A stretch of 64,000 nt of DNA from Nitrospira sp. (lineage in GTDB: Bacteria > Nitrospirota > Nitrospiria > Nitrospirales > UBA8639), in assembly GCA_011523385.1 (NCBI GenBank), contig WTGX01000004.1, positions 248,001 to 312,000 on the forward strand. The letters run 5' to 3'. Each line of letters starts with the position of its first letter. Position 1 is the stretch's first letter. The notes under the pieces are model-generated. The model did no database searches. It was not told the DNA's origin and saw only the letters and a list, made by a program, of their open reading frames with translations. Of this stretch, positions 15,254-23,089 are shown in pieces. The position numbers and the translations under genes are program-made.

Positions 15254-15290
15254 AACGGGGTTGATCGCAATATGAGACCTGGAGGCGTTC

Positions 15291-16250
15291 ATGAGTAGTG
15301 AACTGAAAATGTTTCAACCTGCAACGACACAAGGCGATGCCTGCACGTACATGTGGGCATGCGCGATTTGTGACGAAAATGAAACGTGCCAAAAAGACAA
15401 AGAAGGTCACAGCCGGTGGTTGGTGGCCAAGCGCATGGAGCGGATCGACTACAAGATCCTCGTCATGAGCAACAAGGGCGGGGTCGGGAAGAGCACCGTC
15501 TCCACGAACCTGGCCGTCAGCCTCGCCTTGAAAGGCTACGAGGTGGGTATCTGCGACATGGATATTCACGGCCCCAATATTCCCAAGATGGTCGGCGCCG
15601 AAGGCAAGCGTCTCAAGATCAGCACGGGCGGCGGGATTATTCCCCATCAGGCCTACAACATGAAGATCGCCTCGATGTCGTTCCTGCTCCAAAACTCCGA
15701 CGATCCCATCATCTGGCGCGACGCCTATAAATTTGAATTCATCAATCAATTACTCGGTGGCGTCGAATGGCAGGATTTGAATTTTCTCATCGTGGATTTG
15801 CCGCCGGGAACGGGGAACGAGTCGGTCACGACAATCGACCTGATCGGGGAGGTGACCGGATGCGTGATTATTTCGACCCCGCAGGAGGTCGCCTTGCTCG
15901 ATGCCCGGAAGTCCGTCACCTTCGCACGGGACAGCGAATTGCCGATCATCGGCATCGTGGAGAATATGAGCGGCCTCGATTGCCCGCATTGCCACCAGCA
16001 CATCGAAGTCTTTCGACTGGGCGGGGGAGAAGCGTCCGCCCACGATATGGGCGTTCCCTTTTTGGGAAGAATTCCACTCGATCCCGAAGTGGTGCGGCAA
16101 AGTGATTACGGCGAACCCTACGCCCTCTTCCATTCCGATTTGCCCACGGCCGACGCGTATCACGGCATTGCCAACAAAGTTGACGACTTTTGCAAGAAAA
16201 AGGGCTCGTTGGTACAGGTCGCGAGCAAAAGCCCATTCAAGAAAAAGTAG
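15291..16250 (+). CDS. Mrp/NBP35-type P-loop ATPase with N-terminal cysteine cluster
   Basis: A 319-residue protein of the Mrp/ApbC/Nbp35 family of iron-sulfur cluster carriers. The P-loop KGGVGKST is at 62-69, and the Mrp signature NFLIVDLPPGTG is near 164-175. The CPHC motif (C231, C234) is that which holds a bridging [4Fe-4S] cluster in the dimer. The N-terminus adds C18, C24, C27 and C33, as in Nbp35-type proteins, so a second cluster is likely. GGAGG precedes the ATG. Placement between moaB and moeA suggests it may supply clusters to molybdoenzymes; this is inference. Confidence 0.92.
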   Translation: MSSELKMFQPATTQGDACTYMWACAICDENETCQKDKEGHSRWLVAKRMERIDYKILVMSNKGGVGKSTVSTNLAVSLALKGYEVGICDMDIHGPNIPKMVGAEGKRLKISTGGGIIPHQAYNMKIASMSFLLQNSDDPIIWRDAYKFEFINQLLGGVEWQDLNFLIVDLPPGTGNESVTTIDLIGEVTGCVIISTPQEVALLDARKSVTFARDSELPIIGIVENMSGLDCPHCHQHIEVFRLGGGEASAHDMGVPFLGRIPLDPEVVRQSDYGEPYALFHSDLPTADAYHGIANKVDDFCKKKGSLVQVASKSPFKKK

Positions 16251-16256
16251 AGACGC

Positions 16257-17483
16257 ATGGACGGATTGACACCTCTCGCGCAAGCGCAACAAATCGTGCT
16301 GGACGCCGCCATCCCGTTGGGGTGCGAAAAAGTCGGCTTGCTGGATTCCTTGGGCCGCGTCCTGGGTGAGGATATCGTGGCGCCACGGGATAATCCCCCG
16401 TGGAACAATTCTGCCATGGATGGATTTGCCGTCCGGTGGGCGGATATCAAAAAAGAGCATGAAATCACCAAGCCCGCGGAATTGACCATTGTCGAAGACG
16501 TGCAGGCCGGCCAGGTTGCCACGAAATCCGTGGGACCGGGCGAAGCCATTCGGATCATGACCGGCGCCCCGGTTCCGGATGGAGCCGATACCGTGGTGCG
16601 GGTCGAATACACGGAACCGTCCGACACCGGCGTGAGGATTTTTCAACCCGAACCCCAGGGCGCCAATATTCGTCCCAGGGGTGAAGACGTCAAGGAAGGC
16701 GAATGCATCGTTCCCAAGGGCACCCAATTGCGTCCCGCGGAAATCGGCATGCTCGCGATTCTGGCGAAATCATTTGTACTGGTGCATCAACGTCCCCGTG
16801 TGGCCATCCTGTCAACGGGCGACGAACTCGCCGATCTCGATGAGAAGTTCGACGAAAACAAAATCGTCAACTCAAACAGCTATGGCATTGCGGCGGCGGT
16901 TCAGGAGGCGGGAGGAATCCCGCTCTTGCTGGGCATCGCCAAGGATACGCCCGAGTCACTCAAGGAGAAGATCTCGCAGGGCTTGGGCTGTGACATCCTG
17001 GTTCTCTCCGGCGGCGTGTCCATGGGCGACTACGATTTTACGAAAGTCGTGTTCTCGGAACTCGGAGCCGACATGCATTTCTGGAAATTGGCAATACGAC
17101 CGGGACAACCCCTGGCCTTCGGAAAAATCCAAAGCAAGTTGGCGTTCGGGTTGCCCGGAAATCCCGTGTCGTCCATGGTCACGTTTGAACAGTTGGTCCG
17201 GTTGGCGGTCATGAAGATGGGCGGCTGCCGGCACTTGGAGCGTCCCGTGGTCGAGGCCGAGTTCCAGGAAAAGTTTTCCAAACATCCTGATCGCCGGCAT
17301 TTCCTGCGAGGCATCCTAGAACAAGAAAATGGAAAACTCACCGTCCGGACCACCGGGCCGCAGGGTTCCGGGATTTTGACGTCCATGGTCAAGGCCAACG
17401 GGTTGATCGATATTCCCGAAGACGTGGAAAAGGTCAATCCCGGGGATACCGTTCGCGTGCAAGTGCTCAGCAAGAATTTTTAG
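16257..17483 (+). CDS. moeA: Molybdopterin molybdotransferase MoeA
   Basis: A 408-residue MoeA with all family motifs: NSAMDGFAVRW near the N-terminus, MTGAPVPDGADTVV, ILSTGDELADL, LSGGVSMGDYDFTK and GLPGNPVSSMVTFE. MoeA inserts molybdate into adenylylated molybdopterin, completing Moco after the MogA/MoaB step. It starts six bases after the mrp gene and ends two bases before mobB, so the four genes form one operon. Confidence 0.96.
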   Translation: MDGLTPLAQAQQIVLDAAIPLGCEKVGLLDSLGRVLGEDIVAPRDNPPWNNSAMDGFAVRWADIKKEHEITKPAELTIVEDVQAGQVATKSVGPGEAIRIMTGAPVPDGADTVVRVEYTEPSDTGVRIFQPEPQGANIRPRGEDVKEGECIVPKGTQLRPAEIGMLAILAKSFVLVHQRPRVAILSTGDELADLDEKFDENKIVNSNSYGIAAAVQEAGGIPLLLGIAKDTPESLKEKISQGLGCDILVLSGGVSMGDYDFTKVVFSELGADMHFWKLAIRPGQPLAFGKIQSKLAFGLPGNPVSSMVTFEQLVRLAVMKMGGCRHLERPVVEAEFQEKFSKHPDRRHFLRGILEQENGKLTVRTTGPQGSGILTSMVKANGLIDIPEDVEKVNPGDTVRVQVLSKNF

Positions 17484-17485
17484 CC

Positions 17486-17989
17486 ATGGCGCCACCTATC
17501 CTATCCTTTGTCGGGCGGTCCAACAGCGGGAAAACCACGTTGATTGAACGGGTCATTCCCGAACTCACCCGTGCGGGGTACAGGGTGGCCACCGTGAAAC
17601 ACGCGGGACACGGGTTTGAACTGGACACGGAGGGCAAGGACAGTTGGCGGCACAAACAAGCCGGAGCGCATGCCGTCGTCGTGATCTCCAAGGGAAGCCT
17701 GGCCATGTTTGCCGACGTGTCCGAAGAGATGAAAGTCGAGGAAGTGCGGGACCGGTTTCTGGACAGCCAAACGGATTTGATTATTGCGGAGGGATGGAAA
17801 AGCGAGGGTTATCCGAAAATTGCCGTGGTGCGTGAACAACTGGAAGAAGTGAACGTGGCCGTGGACGGGTTGCTGGCCATCGTTTCGATGAAACCCATAG
17901 AAGCGTCCGTACCGTGCATCGATCGTGACGATATTGCGGCGCTGGCCAAGTTGATTATTCAGCACTACCCCAAGCCTCCTTGCGCCTGA
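17486..17989 (+). CDS. mobB: Molybdopterin-guanine dinucleotide biosynthesis protein MobB
   Basis: A 167-residue GTP-binding protein with P-loop GRSNSGKTT near the N-terminus, KHAGHGFELDTEGKDSWRHK (the MobB signature around the substrate-binding loop), and TDLIIAEGWKSEGYPKI. MobB assists MobA in making the guanine dinucleotide form of Moco used by DMSO-reductase-family enzymes such as periplasmic nitrate or nitrite oxidoreductases. No mobA is present in the window. It is the last Moco gene of this operon and abuts a haem protein gene. Confidence 0.94.
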   Translation: MAPPILSFVGRSNSGKTTLIERVIPELTRAGYRVATVKHAGHGFELDTEGKDSWRHKQAGAHAVVVISKGSLAMFADVSEEMKVEEVRDRFLDSQTDLIIAEGWKSEGYPKIAVVREQLEEVNVAVDGLLAIVSMKPIEASVPCIDRDDIAALAKLIIQHYPKPPCA

Positions 17990-17990
17990 C

Positions 17991-18692
17991 ATGAACCGCA
18001 GGACCCTCACCGTCCTCCTGGTCGTTGTCGTGGTCCTCGGTCTGGCCGGGACGGCGGCTATCCCCATCACCAACCATCCCGAGTTCTGCGCGTCCTGCCA
18101 TACCATTCGTCCCTCGGTCGAGAGTTGGAAGGCGTCGTCCCACAAAGACGTCACCTGCGTGGCGTGCCACGTTCGGCCCGGCCTGCAAGGGTTTCTCGAA
18201 GATAAAGTGTATGCCGGCCTGAAGGACGTGGCGGTCACGTGGTTCGGAACGCCGGCCGAGCCCCATGACCTGCAAGAACAGGTCGATTCAAGCGTCTGTT
18301 TGAGTTGCCATCGTGCAATACTCAGGGTATCGGAAGTGTCAACCAGGGATTTGCCGAAGCCCGTCAATGATATCGGCTTGATCATGAGTCACCGGAAACA
18401 CATGGAAGCCTTTCAGAAACGCGGGCAAGGGGAGGGCTGTACCACCTGTCACGCCCGCGTAGTTCATGGTCAACCCGTCAAAGGGTATCCCATCGTGATA
18501 CCGCGGGGACACGTCAAGCTGGATATGGAGCCGCACTATCCCGACCATCCCGAAGGTTCGGCATTATGGAAGTCTTCACTGGCCGATTGCGTACGGTGCC
18601 ACGATAACAAGACTTCCTACGAAGGCAAGGTGCTCAGCAAGGATTGTGAAGTTTGTCATCTCCCGGACAAAATAGGAGATTTCCTGTTTTAA
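17991..18692 (+). CDS. Hexaheme NapC/NirT-type membrane-anchored cytochrome c
   Basis: A 233-residue protein with an N-terminal hydrophobic anchor (residues 5-26) and six CxxCH haem motifs starting at C33, C56, C103, C150, C200 and C219. The first pair (CASCHTIRPS and CVACHVRPG) and the membrane anchor are like NapC/NirT, but that family usually has four haems. The extra two in the C-terminal part make this a hexaheme variant. It would pass electrons between membrane quinones and periplasmic enzymes. The gene starts one base after the mobB stop, tying it to Moco maturation; the partner enzyme is outside the window. Confidence 0.88.
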   Translation: MNRRTLTVLLVVVVVLGLAGTAAIPITNHPEFCASCHTIRPSVESWKASSHKDVTCVACHVRPGLQGFLEDKVYAGLKDVAVTWFGTPAEPHDLQEQVDSSVCLSCHRAILRVSEVSTRDLPKPVNDIGLIMSHRKHMEAFQKRGQGEGCTTCHARVVHGQPVKGYPIVIPRGHVKLDMEPHYPDHPEGSALWKSSLADCVRCHDNKTSYEGKVLSKDCEVCHLPDKIGDFLF

Positions 18693-18711
18693 CCCCACGT
18701 AGACGGCACCG

Positions 18712-19443
18712 ATGTCGGCACCGATCGTTCGCGTTCAAAACCTGACCAAGCGGTTCGGCGATTTCACCGCGGTGGATCACGTGTCGTTCGAGATCCAGCC
18801 CGGAGAGACCGTCGGACTGCTCGGACCCAACGGCGCAGGAAAAACCACGACCTTTCAAATGCTCCTGGGCGTGATTACGCCCACGCACGGGACGATCGAG
18901 ATGCTGGGACTCGATCTCCTGCACCATCGGGAAGCAATTCTCCGGCAGGTCAATTTTTCCTCCACCTACATCTCGATGCCCTTTGCCCTGACCGTGGAAG
19001 AAAACCTCCGTGTCACCGGCCGGTTGTACGGGGTATCGGGCATCGACGGACGAATCGACGACGTGGTGAAAAAACTCGAGATGGAAGACATGCGCCACAA
19101 AGTGACCCGCAAATTGTCGTCCGGACAAATGACGCGGCTGACGTTGGCAAAGGCGGTCCTGACCGAACCGAAAATTCTGTTTCTGGACGAACCCACCGCC
19201 AGTCTGGACCCGGATATCGCCCACAAAGTGAAAGGATTTTTAAAGGAATATCGCGCGACGTCCGGCCTGAGCATGTTGTACACCTCGCACAACATGCGGG
19301 AGATAGAAGAAATGTCCGACCGGATCGTGTTCCTGCAACGAGGAAAAATCATCGCCGAAGGAACCGCCCAAGAAGTCATCGCGCAATACGGCGAAGACGA
19401 CCTCGAACGGGTTTTCCTCAAAATTGCCCGAGAAAGTCAATGA
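18712..19443 (+). CDS. ABC transporter ATP-binding protein (ABC-2 exporter type)
   Basis: A 243-residue ATPase with Walker A GPNGAGKTTT, the Q-loop region, signature KLSSGQMTRL, Walker B ILFLDEPTASLDPD and the H-loop TSHNMREIEEMSD. It is most like the CcmA/NatA/DrrA group that pairs with ABC-2 permeases. The cognate permease is at 20084, but a DUF559 gene with its own repeats sits between. It follows the hexaheme gene by 19 bases. The substrate is unknown. Confidence 0.93.
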   Translation: MSAPIVRVQNLTKRFGDFTAVDHVSFEIQPGETVGLLGPNGAGKTTTFQMLLGVITPTHGTIEMLGLDLLHHREAILRQVNFSSTYISMPFALTVEENLRVTGRLYGVSGIDGRIDDVVKKLEMEDMRHKVTRKLSSGQMTRLTLAKAVLTEPKILFLDEPTASLDPDIAHKVKGFLKEYRATSGLSMLYTSHNMREIEEMSDRIVFLQRGKIIAEGTAQEVIAQYGEDDLERVFLKIARESQ

Positions 19444-19506
19444 ATATCTCTGCCTTCCCTTCGCTTACATTCAGGTAAGAAAAGGTGGAGAATCAGGAAG
19501 GAATGA

Positions 19507-19553
19507 CTGTCTTTTTCCTCCCCTTTGTAAGGGGAGGTTAGGAGGGGTAGAGC
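19507..19553 (+). repeat. 47-bp direct repeat, left copy (flanks the DUF559 gene)
   Basis: Starts CTGTCTTTTT and contains the palindrome CTCCCCTTTGTAAGGGGAG followed by GTTAGGAGGGGTAGAGC. It is identical over all 47 bases to the copy at 20013-20059. A related inverted member lies at 38286-38329. The copy is 10 bp before the first ATG of the DUF559 gene. Confidence 0.9.
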
Positions 19554-19562
19554 TAAACACAC

Positions 19563-19985
19563 ATGAAACACAATCAACGAACACAACAAGGACCCTCGAA
19601 GGTTCTTTCGTTGAAACGGCGGTTGCGGACTGCAATGACCTCAGCCGAGCAGGTTCTCTGGACTAAGCTCCGTTCAAAACAATGTGACTCATTCAAATTT
19701 CGCCGGCAACATGCCATTGGTCCGTTCATTGTCGACTTTTTTTGTCCGGAACAATTACTGGTCGTTGAAATCGATGGCGACGTTCATGCCGAAGAGACCC
19801 AACGAACAAAAGACCGGCAGCGCGAAAAATATTTGCGTTCCCTAGGACTTCAAGTTATTCGCTATACGAATCATGAAGTGCTGAACAATCTAGATGGTGT
19901 CCTGGAACATCTGCTTGCAGTGCTTTCCTCGGACTCTACCTCCCCTCACCCCTCCTTACAAAGGAGGGGAAGTAGGAAAGAGTGA
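19563..19985 (+). CDS. DUF559 (Vsr-fold) endonuclease-like protein
   Basis: A 140-residue protein of the DUF559 family. The core is AEQVLWTKLRSKQCDSFKFR, then RQHAIGPFIVDFFCPEQLLV followed by VEIDGDVHAE, and finally LGLQVIRYTNHEVLNNL. The D...E-I-D-G..H pattern is the PD-(D/E)XK/Vsr-like nuclease core. The last residues (SDSTSPHPSLQRRGSRKE) are encoded by a repeat element, so the native C-terminus probably ends near 19930. The gene, with its repeats, separates the ATPase and permease of one ABC exporter, pointing to insertion into an existing operon. Nuclease activity is predicted, not shown. Confidence 0.85.
   Translation: MKHNQRTQQGPSKVLSLKRRLRTAMTSAEQVLWTKLRSKQCDSFKFRRQHAIGPFIVDFFCPEQLLVVEIDGDVHAEETQRTKDRQREKYLRSLGLQVIRYTNHEVLNNLDGVLEHLLAVLSSDSTSPHPSLQRRGSRKE
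19936..19977 (-). repeat. Inverted, diverged copy of the flanking repeat
   Basis: Reads CTACCTCCCCTCACCCCTCC then TTACAAAGGAGGGGAAGTAGG. On the minus strand it resembles the 47-bp repeats (CCCCTCCTTTGTAAGGAGGGG core with reordered flanks). It overlaps the 3' end of the DUF559 reading frame. Confidence 0.8.
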
Positions 19986-20012
19986 CAAATGATGCAAGAC
20001 CGAAAGAAATCG

Positions 20013-20059
20013 CTGTCTTTTTCCTCCCCTTTGTAAGGGGAGGTTAGGAGGGGTAGAGC
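20013..20059 (+). repeat. 47-bp direct repeat, right copy
   Basis: Identical to 19507-19553. Together they bound a 506-bp unit containing the DUF559 gene. The repeat ends 24 bases before the ABC-2 permease start. Confidence 0.9.
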
Positions 20060-20083
20060 CCAATCACAACAGGATAACCACTG

Positions 20084-20875
20084 ATGAACCTCGGTCGTAT
20101 CTCCGCACTGATTTTCAGGCATCTCTTTCTCTATCGCCGGAGTTTTCCCCGGTTGCTGGAGATTTTTTACTGGCCCTTGTTGGACCTGGTGGTGTGGGGA
20201 TTCATTACGATGTACCTGGCCCAGGAGGGGAAGGGCCTGCACGGAGCCGTCGTCTTTTTTCTGGGAGCGCTCATTTTTTGGGACATTCTCTTTCGGGCGC
20301 AACAGGGGATCACCATCTCTTTTCTCGAAGAAATCTGGTCGAGAAATCTCATGAATTTGTTCGCCAGTCCCCTCACCGCCGGGGAATTTCTGGCAGCGAT
20401 GATGGCCATGAGCATCTTCAAGGTGGCCGCGGTTTCCATCATCATGGCGTTTGCAGCCCTGTTCTTTTATTCCTACAACGTGTTCATCATGGGGCTGACC
20501 CTGATCCCGTTCGTCATGAACCTGATTGCAGCCGGATGGCTCATCGGGATCTTGACCACGTCGGTGATTATGCGATTCGGCCAGCAAGCCGAAGTGCTGG
20601 CCTGGGGATTGGTCTTTCTGTTCCAACCGATCTCTTGCGTCTTCTACCCCCTGTCCGTGTTGCCGGACTGGCTGAAACCGCTGGCCTTGGCCAACCCGGC
20701 CGCGCACGTGTTCGAGGGTATGCGGGAAGTCTTACTGAATCAGGTCGTGCCGTGGTCGCACCTGTGGTGGGCGATGGGTCTGAACGGCCTGTATCTGTTG
20801 CTTATGATTGCGATCTATCAATACACGTTTTCCGTGTGCAAAGATCGCGGCATGCTGGTCAGAGTCGGGGAGTAA
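20084..20875 (+). CDS. ABC-2 type transporter permease
   Basis: A 263-residue membrane protein with about six transmembrane segments. It has the ABC-2 features LLDLVVWGFITMYLAQE, FLEEIWSRNLMNLFASPLTAGEFL (the cytoplasmic coupling region) and FYPLSVLPDWLKPLALANPA, followed by HVFEGMREVLL, the conserved ABC-2 C-terminal signature. It should work with the ATPase at 18712 as an exporter of a lipid, polysaccharide or drug-like substrate. The ATG follows the right 47-bp repeat by 24 bases. Confidence 0.92.
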   Translation: MNLGRISALIFRHLFLYRRSFPRLLEIFYWPLLDLVVWGFITMYLAQEGKGLHGAVVFFLGALIFWDILFRAQQGITISFLEEIWSRNLMNLFASPLTAGEFLAAMMAMSIFKVAAVSIIMAFAALFFYSYNVFIMGLTLIPFVMNLIAAGWLIGILTTSVIMRFGQQAEVLAWGLVFLFQPISCVFYPLSVLPDWLKPLALANPAAHVFEGMREVLLNQVVPWSHLWWAMGLNGLYLLLMIAIYQYTFSVCKDRGMLVRVGE

Positions 20876-21024
20876 AAGTTATTTTAAGTGTGATGGCGTA
20901 GTTTTGAACAATGATGACGCTCATCTTAGTATTTTTTATGCTTACAAATGAAGTACGAGATGTCTGGTTCTTTGGATTTGCGTTTTCGGGAAATTATAGC
21001 CTTGTCTAGGGCAGGAATTTCATC

Positions 21025-21774
21025 GTGACACAAAGTATCAAAAGCAAGTATGTTGCCGTGATTGATGCTATTGCGGAAGAGCATGGAAGTGATGATTGTC
21101 ATTATGCCGTTCCGAAGAATGCGACATTGGCTCAGTGCATAGGCTATGCTCAAAGATATTATGTCGAAGGAGACGAAGAACATCATCGATATAATCGATG
21201 CCGGAATTTACTGAAGACCGCCATGAGTCATCTCCTTCCAAATACAAGTTCCAGACAAACTCTGCTCCACGTGGATGTTGGAGCAGGGCCTGGCCTGTAT
21301 AGTTGGGTGTTGAGAGATTATGTTCGCAGACATTACCCAGCGATCAATCTTAAGCTATACGGTTATGACCGCGCACCCAAAATGGCGAAACTTGCGAATA
21401 TGATTTGGGAACGGTTCAATGAAAATGTCGCTTACTTGTGTTATCACGATGAGAACGAATTGTACGCTGCAGCGATGTCTGATTCCTCACGGCCGGCATG
21501 TGTTGTGCTTACGCTGGGTTATGTCTTGATTCAAACCGATAAGGATGATAGCTTGAAAGAATTGGCTAGCCTGTGCAAGAAGCTTTCTGTAAATTCGAAA
21601 GTGTGGTTGGTTGCCATAGATGCATATAGCGGTGACCGACCAATTTTATTTGAAGATGCATGGAGTAAATTTGTTTCGATATTATCGAATCTTCGTGTAT
21701 CGATTAAACACACGGGTTCATCCCAAAAGGTTGCTCGAATCCATGTGATGTCGCCACCAACGGGTTGGAAGTGA
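21025..21774 (+). CDS. Class I SAM-dependent methyltransferase-like protein
   Basis: A 249-residue protein starting with GTG. Motif I is LLHVDVGAGPGLYSWVLRDY (about residues 80-99), followed by KLYGYDRAPKMAKLA as the acidic-loop strand. VVLTLGYVLIQ is a plausible motif IV region. The target is unknown. The gene is visibly more AT-rich than its neighbours and has no homologue nearby, suggesting recent acquisition. Its stop codon overlaps the GTG proposed for the AlkB-like gene, so the two are coupled. Confidence 0.7.
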   Translation: MTQSIKSKYVAVIDAIAEEHGSDDCHYAVPKNATLAQCIGYAQRYYVEGDEEHHRYNRCRNLLKTAMSHLLPNTSSRQTLLHVDVGAGPGLYSWVLRDYVRRHYPAINLKLYGYDRAPKMAKLANMIWERFNENVAYLCYHDENELYAAAMSDSSRPACVVLTLGYVLIQTDKDDSLKELASLCKKLSVNSKVWLVAIDAYSGDRPILFEDAWSKFVSILSNLRVSIKHTGSSQKVARIHVMSPPTGWK

Positions 21775-22418
21775 GCGAACAATTGGTAATGAGCTTCGGC
21801 AGTGCAGTGGCGCAGCCGACAGTAGCCTCTAAAGCAGAGGGGCAGCTTGTCATCCCTGAGATTTCTGGTCTGCACTATCTTCCCGGATTTCTTACGCGCA
21901 CCCAACAGGACGACGCGCTTCGCTACATCTCCGATTCCGACTGGATGTACGACTTGGAGCGTCGGGTTCAACATTATGGCTGGCGTTACGACTATCGTGC
22001 CAAGAATATTGCAAGAGACATGCGGATAGGGCCTTTGCCTCCCTGGCTCGACAATATAGCCAAGCGCTTATATCACGAAACAGAATTGTTCGACGATGTG
22101 CCGGATCAAGCTATCGTGAATGAATATGAAGCAGGGCAAGGTATCGCCATGCACGTTGATCGGCAATGTTTCGGTAAAGCCATCGCGACGATTTCTCTTG
22201 GTGATGCTTGGATAATGGATTTTCGGCCCCGTGGTGGAACCAGCGATGAGACGAAACAGATTTTACTAGAGGAAGGCTCTGCTCTTGTACTAGTTGGCGA
22301 TGCTCGGGACCGTTGGCTGCATGGCATCTCTCGACGCAAGCGCGAACAGTGCGCCAACGGCCATTGGCGAGACAGGAGACGTCGGGTATCGTTGACCTTT
22401 CGCACGGTGCTTCTCTAG
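21771..22418 (+). CDS. AlkB-like 2-oxoglutarate/Fe(II)-dependent dioxygenase
   Basis: GTG 21771 overlaps the preceding stop (GTGA) and is preferred; ATG 21789 is an alternative. The AlkB double-stranded beta-helix is clear. Iron ligands are H-x-D in AMHVDRQCF and the distal His in DRWLHGISRR, and RRRVSLTFRTV is the Rx5R-type 2-oxoglutarate-binding end. Conserved NEYEAGQGIAMHVD and LHYLPGFL are also typical. AlkB-type enzymes remove alkyl groups from DNA or RNA bases oxidatively; others act on proteins. Coupling to a methyltransferase gene is suggestive of a methyl mark and eraser pair, but this is only context. Confidence 0.87.
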   Translation: MSEQLVMSFGSAVAQPTVASKAEGQLVIPEISGLHYLPGFLTRTQQDDALRYISDSDWMYDLERRVQHYGWRYDYRAKNIARDMRIGPLPPWLDNIAKRLYHETELFDDVPDQAIVNEYEAGQGIAMHVDRQCFGKAIATISLGDAWIMDFRPRGGTSDETKQILLEEGSALVLVGDARDRWLHGISRRKREQCANGHWRDRRRRVSLTFRTVLL

Positions 22419-22432
22419 AGAACCAACCGAGG

Positions 22433-22448
22433 CCCACGGTCTTGTGGG
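22433..22448. terminator. Weak hairpin between convergent genes
   Basis: CCCAC and GTGGG enclose GGTCTT shortly after the AlkB-like gene, followed by TGTTCGCATTTTG. The stem is short, so this is a tentative terminator for the forward transcript. Confidence 0.3.
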
Positions 22449-22489
22449 TGTTCGCATTTTGTTGTCATTCGGGTTTTATTATTGTCATC

Positions 22490-23089
22490 TTAGTCAAACC
22501 GGCCGGCCACGACAATTTCTTCCAATGGCCGCCGGTCATTTGGTTGCTCTCTCTCTTGAAGATGATCGGGCAGGGATTCCCTTGGCGCGCGCTTTCCGAT
22601 GGCGATCATGGCCAGGACGTCGTAGTCTTCGGGCACGTGAAGTTCTCTTCCGGCCTTCTCGTAATCGAATCCTTGCATCCCGTGTACGACGAACCCTCGT
22701 CGCGTTCCTTCCAATGCAAGATTTTCCCACGCCGCGCCGGCATCAAAGGCATACGTGACCGCGGGTTTGTCATTCCGTTCAAAGAGCTTCCTGGAGGTGA
22801 CAACGACCAATGCGGCTGCCTGCCGGGCCCATACTTTATTGCCTTCGGCCAGCAAATCCAGGAATGTCTCCCAAAACGTCGTCCGGCGTTTTGCATAAAC
22901 GAATCGCCACAGTTGCGCATTATTCGATGACGGCGCCCAACGAGCCGCTTCAAACAGCGGCATGAGTTCGTCATCGGATAATTCCTCACCGGTCATCGAA
23001 CGGGGAGACCACCGGTTCACAATAAGAGGATGCACGTCATAGTTCGGCTTTCTTTGTGTCCGTACTTCTTCCGTCAGTGAATCGTTCAT
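22490..23089 (-). CDS. Nitroreductase family protein
   Basis: A 199-residue FMN-dependent nitroreductase-fold protein. Features are NRWSPRSMTGEELSDDELMP (FMN phosphate-binding R-S-R/P region), FEAARWAPSSNNAQLWRFVY, AFDAGAAWENLALEGTRRGF, VVHGMQGFD and IAIGKRAP near the end. The family reduces nitro compounds, quinones or flavins with NAD(P)H; the substrate is unknown. It is the last gene of the trp-rqcH transcript, its ATG overlapping the rqcH stop by four bases. Confidence 0.9.
   Translation of the reverse strand: MNDSLTEEVRTQRKPNYDVHPLIVNRWSPRSMTGEELSDDELMPLFEAARWAPSSNNAQLWRFVYAKRRTTFWETFLDLLAEGNKVWARQAAALVVVTSRKLFERNDKPAVTYAFDAGAAWENLALEGTRRGFVVHGMQGFDYEKAGRELHVPEDYDVLAMIAIGKRAPRESLPDHLQEREQPNDRRPLEEIVVAGRFD

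Noticed and set aside
19507-20059. CRISPR array
   Set aside because: Only two direct copies with a gene between them; no regular spacers and no cas genes.
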